Positions 6,658-8,332 of a stretch of 8,332 nt of DNA are shown here, piece by piece. Under the pieces are notes generated by a model. It was not told the origin of the DNA, did no database searches, and saw nothing but the letters and a program-made list of their open reading frames with translations. Within the stretch, counting starts at the first letter, position 1. Each line of letters starts with the position of its first letter. Both the position numbers and the translations under genes were made by a program. Origin of the DNA: Candidatus Gorgonimonas leptogorgiae. GTDB taxonomy: Bacteria; Pseudomonadota; Gammaproteobacteria; Pseudomonadales; Endozoicomonadaceae. The stretch covers positions 3,760-12,091 of the forward strand of contig CAKNAD010000066.1 in NCBI GenBank assembly GCA_929200515.1, written 5' to 3'.

Positions 6658-6690
6658 TTGCAATTAAATGCATAGCTTATTAAAATGCAT
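6658..6690 (+). promoter_or_regulatory. Putative promoter with tandem ATGCAT repeats upstream of the CoaB-like gene
   Basis: TTGCAA (6658-6663), a 17-nt spacer and TAAAAT (6681-6686) form a plausible sigma70 promoter. Two near-identical direct repeats, TTAAATGCAT (6664-6673) and TTAAAATGCAT (6680-6690), each centred on the palindrome ATGCAT, lie about 17 bp apart in the spacer and over the -10. They could be tandem binding sites. Confidence 0.35.
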
Positions 6691-6723
6691 CGCTATAAAT
6701 TAATTATATATTCTCATTTATTA

Positions 6724-6741
6724 GGTTTATCTTGATAAACC
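6724..6741. promoter_or_regulatory. Tight dyad between the promoter and start of the CoaB-like gene
   Basis: GGTTTATC (6724-6731) and GATAAACC (6734-6741) are perfect inverted repeats separated by TT. The 2-nt centre is too small for a stable RNA loop, so a protein-binding operator is more likely. It lies 46 bp before the ATG at 6788. Confidence 0.35.
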
Positions 6742-6787
6742 ATATTTTTAAATAAAAGCTCTAACAGATAAAGGATTATCTTAAAAA

Positions 6788-7567
6788 ATGAATCAATTAC
6801 CAAAGACAAAACTATATTTGTTTATTGTTATTTTTTTTATGCAAAGTTTTATTTGCTCTTATGCTAATAGTAATATTAATGATGATATCTCTCAGCAAAA
6901 TAACGACTTAAGTGGTTTAAATATAGCAATAACAGCTGGGCCAACTCATGAAATTATCGATTCAGCAAAATATATTACTACTAAAAGCTTAGGAAAAATG
7001 GGGTATGCTATTGCCGTAGCAGCTGCACAACGTGGTGCTAACGTAACTTTAATCAGTGGTCCTGTCCACCTTGCTGTGCCGCAGGGGGTAACTTGTATTA
7101 ATGTAGAAAGTGCTGCAGAAATGCAAAAAATTGCATTAGCTGAAGCTGTAAGCAATGATATTTTTATAGGTGTTGCTACTGTTACTGATTATCGTCCTGT
7201 ACAAGCAATGAATAGAAAAATTAAGAAAACTGAAAATGTTGGTGGCTTGGTATTACAACTAGTTGAATGTGTAGATGTTATTGCAAGCGTAGCACATTTA
7301 ACAGAAAACCGACCATTTACGGTAGGATTTGCTGCCGAAACTGATAACATAGAACAATACGCACAAAAAAAATTAGTTGATAAAAATCTTGATTTAATTT
7401 GTGCTAACGATATCTCAAAAGCAAACCAAGGCTTTACTAGTGATACCAATGCTTTGCATTTGTTTTGGAAAGATGGCGATAAGATTTTACCTTTAAACCA
7501 AAAAAATCTTTTAGCAGACCAATTAATTACTGAAATCATTGCACAATATAGAAATAAATTAAATTAG
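6788..7567 (+). CDS. Exported, stand-alone CoaB-like protein with altered active site
   Basis: A 259-residue protein. Residues about 42-255 align throughout with the phosphopantothenoylcysteine synthetase (CoaB) half of E. coli CoaBC: ITAGPT at 48-53, SLGKMG at 67-72, KIKK at 144-147, FAAETDN at 181-187, ANDIS at 206-210 and NALHLFWKDGDKILPL at 221-236. The CoaC decarboxylase half is missing. In its place residues 1-26 look like a signal peptide (Lys6/Lys8, hydrophobic 9-21, possible cleavage after SYA). Active-site positions differ from E. coli: Arg206 is Lys61, Asn210 is Thr65, the AAVAD motif is ATVTD, and KNPD is ECVD (160-163). AAGGA at 6771-6775 is 12 nt from the ATG, a long spacing. 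It is unlikely to be the cell's CoA-synthesis enzyme; a paralogue with a new substrate or a binding role is inferred. The fold is certain, function and location are not. Confidence 0.82.
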   Translation: MNQLPKTKLYLFIVIFFMQSFICSYANSNINDDISQQNNDLSGLNIAITAGPTHEIIDSAKYITTKSLGKMGYAIAVAAAQRGANVTLISGPVHLAVPQGVTCINVESAAEMQKIALAEAVSNDIFIGVATVTDYRPVQAMNRKIKKTENVGGLVLQLVECVDVIASVAHLTENRPFTVGFAAETDNIEQYAQKKLVDKNLDLICANDISKANQGFTSDTNALHLFWKDGDKILPLNQKNLLADQLITEIIAQYRNKLN

Positions 7568-7582
7568 ATATTTGCAGATACC

Positions 7583-8257
7583 TCAAGGAAATAACTGCTG
7601 TTGATATAAAGTTACCATGACTTTTTTATTTTCACGTATAACATCTTTGTTTGCATGAATGGCTTGGTATCCAAGTGTAGTATAATATTTATGTCGAAAA
7701 CAGTCTTCATCGCCAATAACATTTAAAATTAGCTTAGCGATTTTTTGCTGTTTATAATGCTCCGCAACTTGCTGTAATAACATTTTTCCAGCACCTTTTT
7801 TAATAGAAGCTAGCAAACTAATATAAATAGTGCTATCTAATGTTAACAAATGTTTTGGTGGTTTAGAATATAATATAAAATTTGTAGCTGGTTTTGCTGC
7901 TAATGAACTAATAAATTTACCATTTTCTTTCAAAGTAAAAAATTTATCTCCTTGGGTAAATTTATCATTAATTAGTTGCTTATTCAGTCGTGGCTCATTA
8001 AAAGCTTTATTTGTTATATCAATAATTTGATTAATTTCATCACTAGTATGTTGTCCCGCAGAAACAACATGCATTTTAGGTTGTAATGTGTTTAGCTTGG
8101 TTATACTTAAAAAATTTCTTAAAGGCCTAACCTCATTGAGGTTATGGAGATTTTTTTTAGATATAACTGCTATCACATCTGAGCCTTGGTTTTTATTACT
8201 AGTAACAGCTAAAGATAACGACTTAGGATTATTTGTAGATGATATATTGTTACTCAT
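7583..8257 (-). CDS. GNAT-family N-acetyltransferase with an unusual N-terminal extension
   Basis: A 224-residue protein. ATG at 8257 has AGGA about 9 nt upstream and is preferred to a TTG at 8314, which begins a poorly coding stretch. Residues about 73-215 fit the GNAT fold. These include a helix (DEINQIIDITNKAF), the strand IYISLLA (144-150), the acetyl-CoA pyrophosphate loop IKKGAGKML (152-160, motif A) and a helix, the strand LILNVI (176-181), then CFRHKYYTTLGYQA with the usual Y-x3-GY ending (motif B). The first 70 residues are Ser/Asn/Lys-rich and not part of the standard fold. The acceptor substrate cannot be predicted. The gene converges on the CoaB-like gene with 15 nt between stops and no terminator, so their transcripts probably overlap. 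Confidence 0.78.
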   Translation of the reverse strand: MSNNISSTNNPKSLSLAVTSNKNQGSDVIAVISKKNLHNLNEVRPLRNFLSITKLNTLQPKMHVVSAGQHTSDEINQIIDITNKAFNEPRLNKQLINDKFTQGDKFFTLKENGKFISSLAAKPATNFILYSKPPKHLLTLDSTIYISLLASIKKGAGKMLLQQVAEHYKQQKIAKLILNVIGDEDCFRHKYYTTLGYQAIHANKDVIRENKKVMVTLYQQQLFP

Positions 8258-8332
8258 ATAAATTTTCCTATTGAAACTATACACGTGGCAGTTGGAAATG
8301 CGGGTTTTCAGCAAGTGATTATAAGTTTTTAG
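8258..8332 (-). other. Upstream region of the GNAT gene
   Basis: 75 bp to the window edge. On the - strand a TATAGT -10-like box (about 8281-8276) lies near the start codon, without a clear -35. No gene is supported here. Confidence 0.3.

Larger units (their letters stand above)
6380..6787. other. Divergent regulatory region between lipoprotein and CoaB-like genes
   Basis: 408 bp of very AT-rich DNA between two diverging genes. The ends carry promoter and dyad elements listed separately (6403-6461 and 6658-6741). The central part, about 6470-6655, shows no convincing gene or structure. Confidence 0.6.

Noticed and set aside
6946..7539. Two - strand open frames opposite the CoaB-like gene
   Set aside because: Both mirror the conserved CoaB domain; no start signals or recognisable motifs.
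7830..8030. 66-codon + strand open frame opposite the GNAT gene
   Set aside because: It is antisense to the acetyltransferase core with no independent support.

Overview
The window is an AT-rich stretch (roughly 30% GC by eye) of bacterial DNA. The organism looks like a gammaproteobacterium: the CoaB-like protein at the right follows the E. coli CoaBC C-terminal domain almost segment by segment, the left operon encodes a MukBEF-related Mks condensin, and a classical Lpp-type lipobox is present. An AT-rich host-associated lineage would fit, but nothing here fixes the genus.

Left third (1-2872, + strand): the 3' end of an upstream gene and three tightly packed genes. They read as MksE-like (winged-helix), MksF-like (kleisin) and a short Toprim protein of MksG/JetD type. 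This is the arrangement of an MksBEFG/Wadjet condensin that acts against plasmids or foreign DNA. The cut-off upstream gene is inferred to be the SMC-type ATPase (MksB). That would give the order B-E-F-G instead of the usual F-E-B(-G).

Middle (3081-5668): a converging two-gene operon on the - strand, an ABC-type/RecF-like AAA ATPase followed by an overlapping DUF4276 (Toprim-like) protein. This is the ATPase-plus-Toprim logic of OLD, PARIS and related defence systems. Divergent from it is a + strand promoter with a perfect TTGACA box. It drives only the N-terminal 68 residues of a PD-(D/E)XK nuclease-superfamily protein. Downstream lies about 350 bp of decayed DNA with hairpins and short coding-like scraps. 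The left 5.6 kb therefore looks like a small defence island with at least one broken member.

Right third (5669-8332): a - strand outer-membrane-type lipoprotein of unknown function, whose promoter overlaps a long dyad; a + strand, signal-peptide-bearing, stand-alone CoaB-like protein that has lost several known CoaB active-site residues; and a convergent - strand GNAT acetyltransferase with a Ser/Asn/Lys-rich N-terminal extension. The CoaB-like protein and the divergent Mks/Toprim operon are the most unusual items. I saw no tRNA, rRNA or CRISPR array and no intact insertion sequence.
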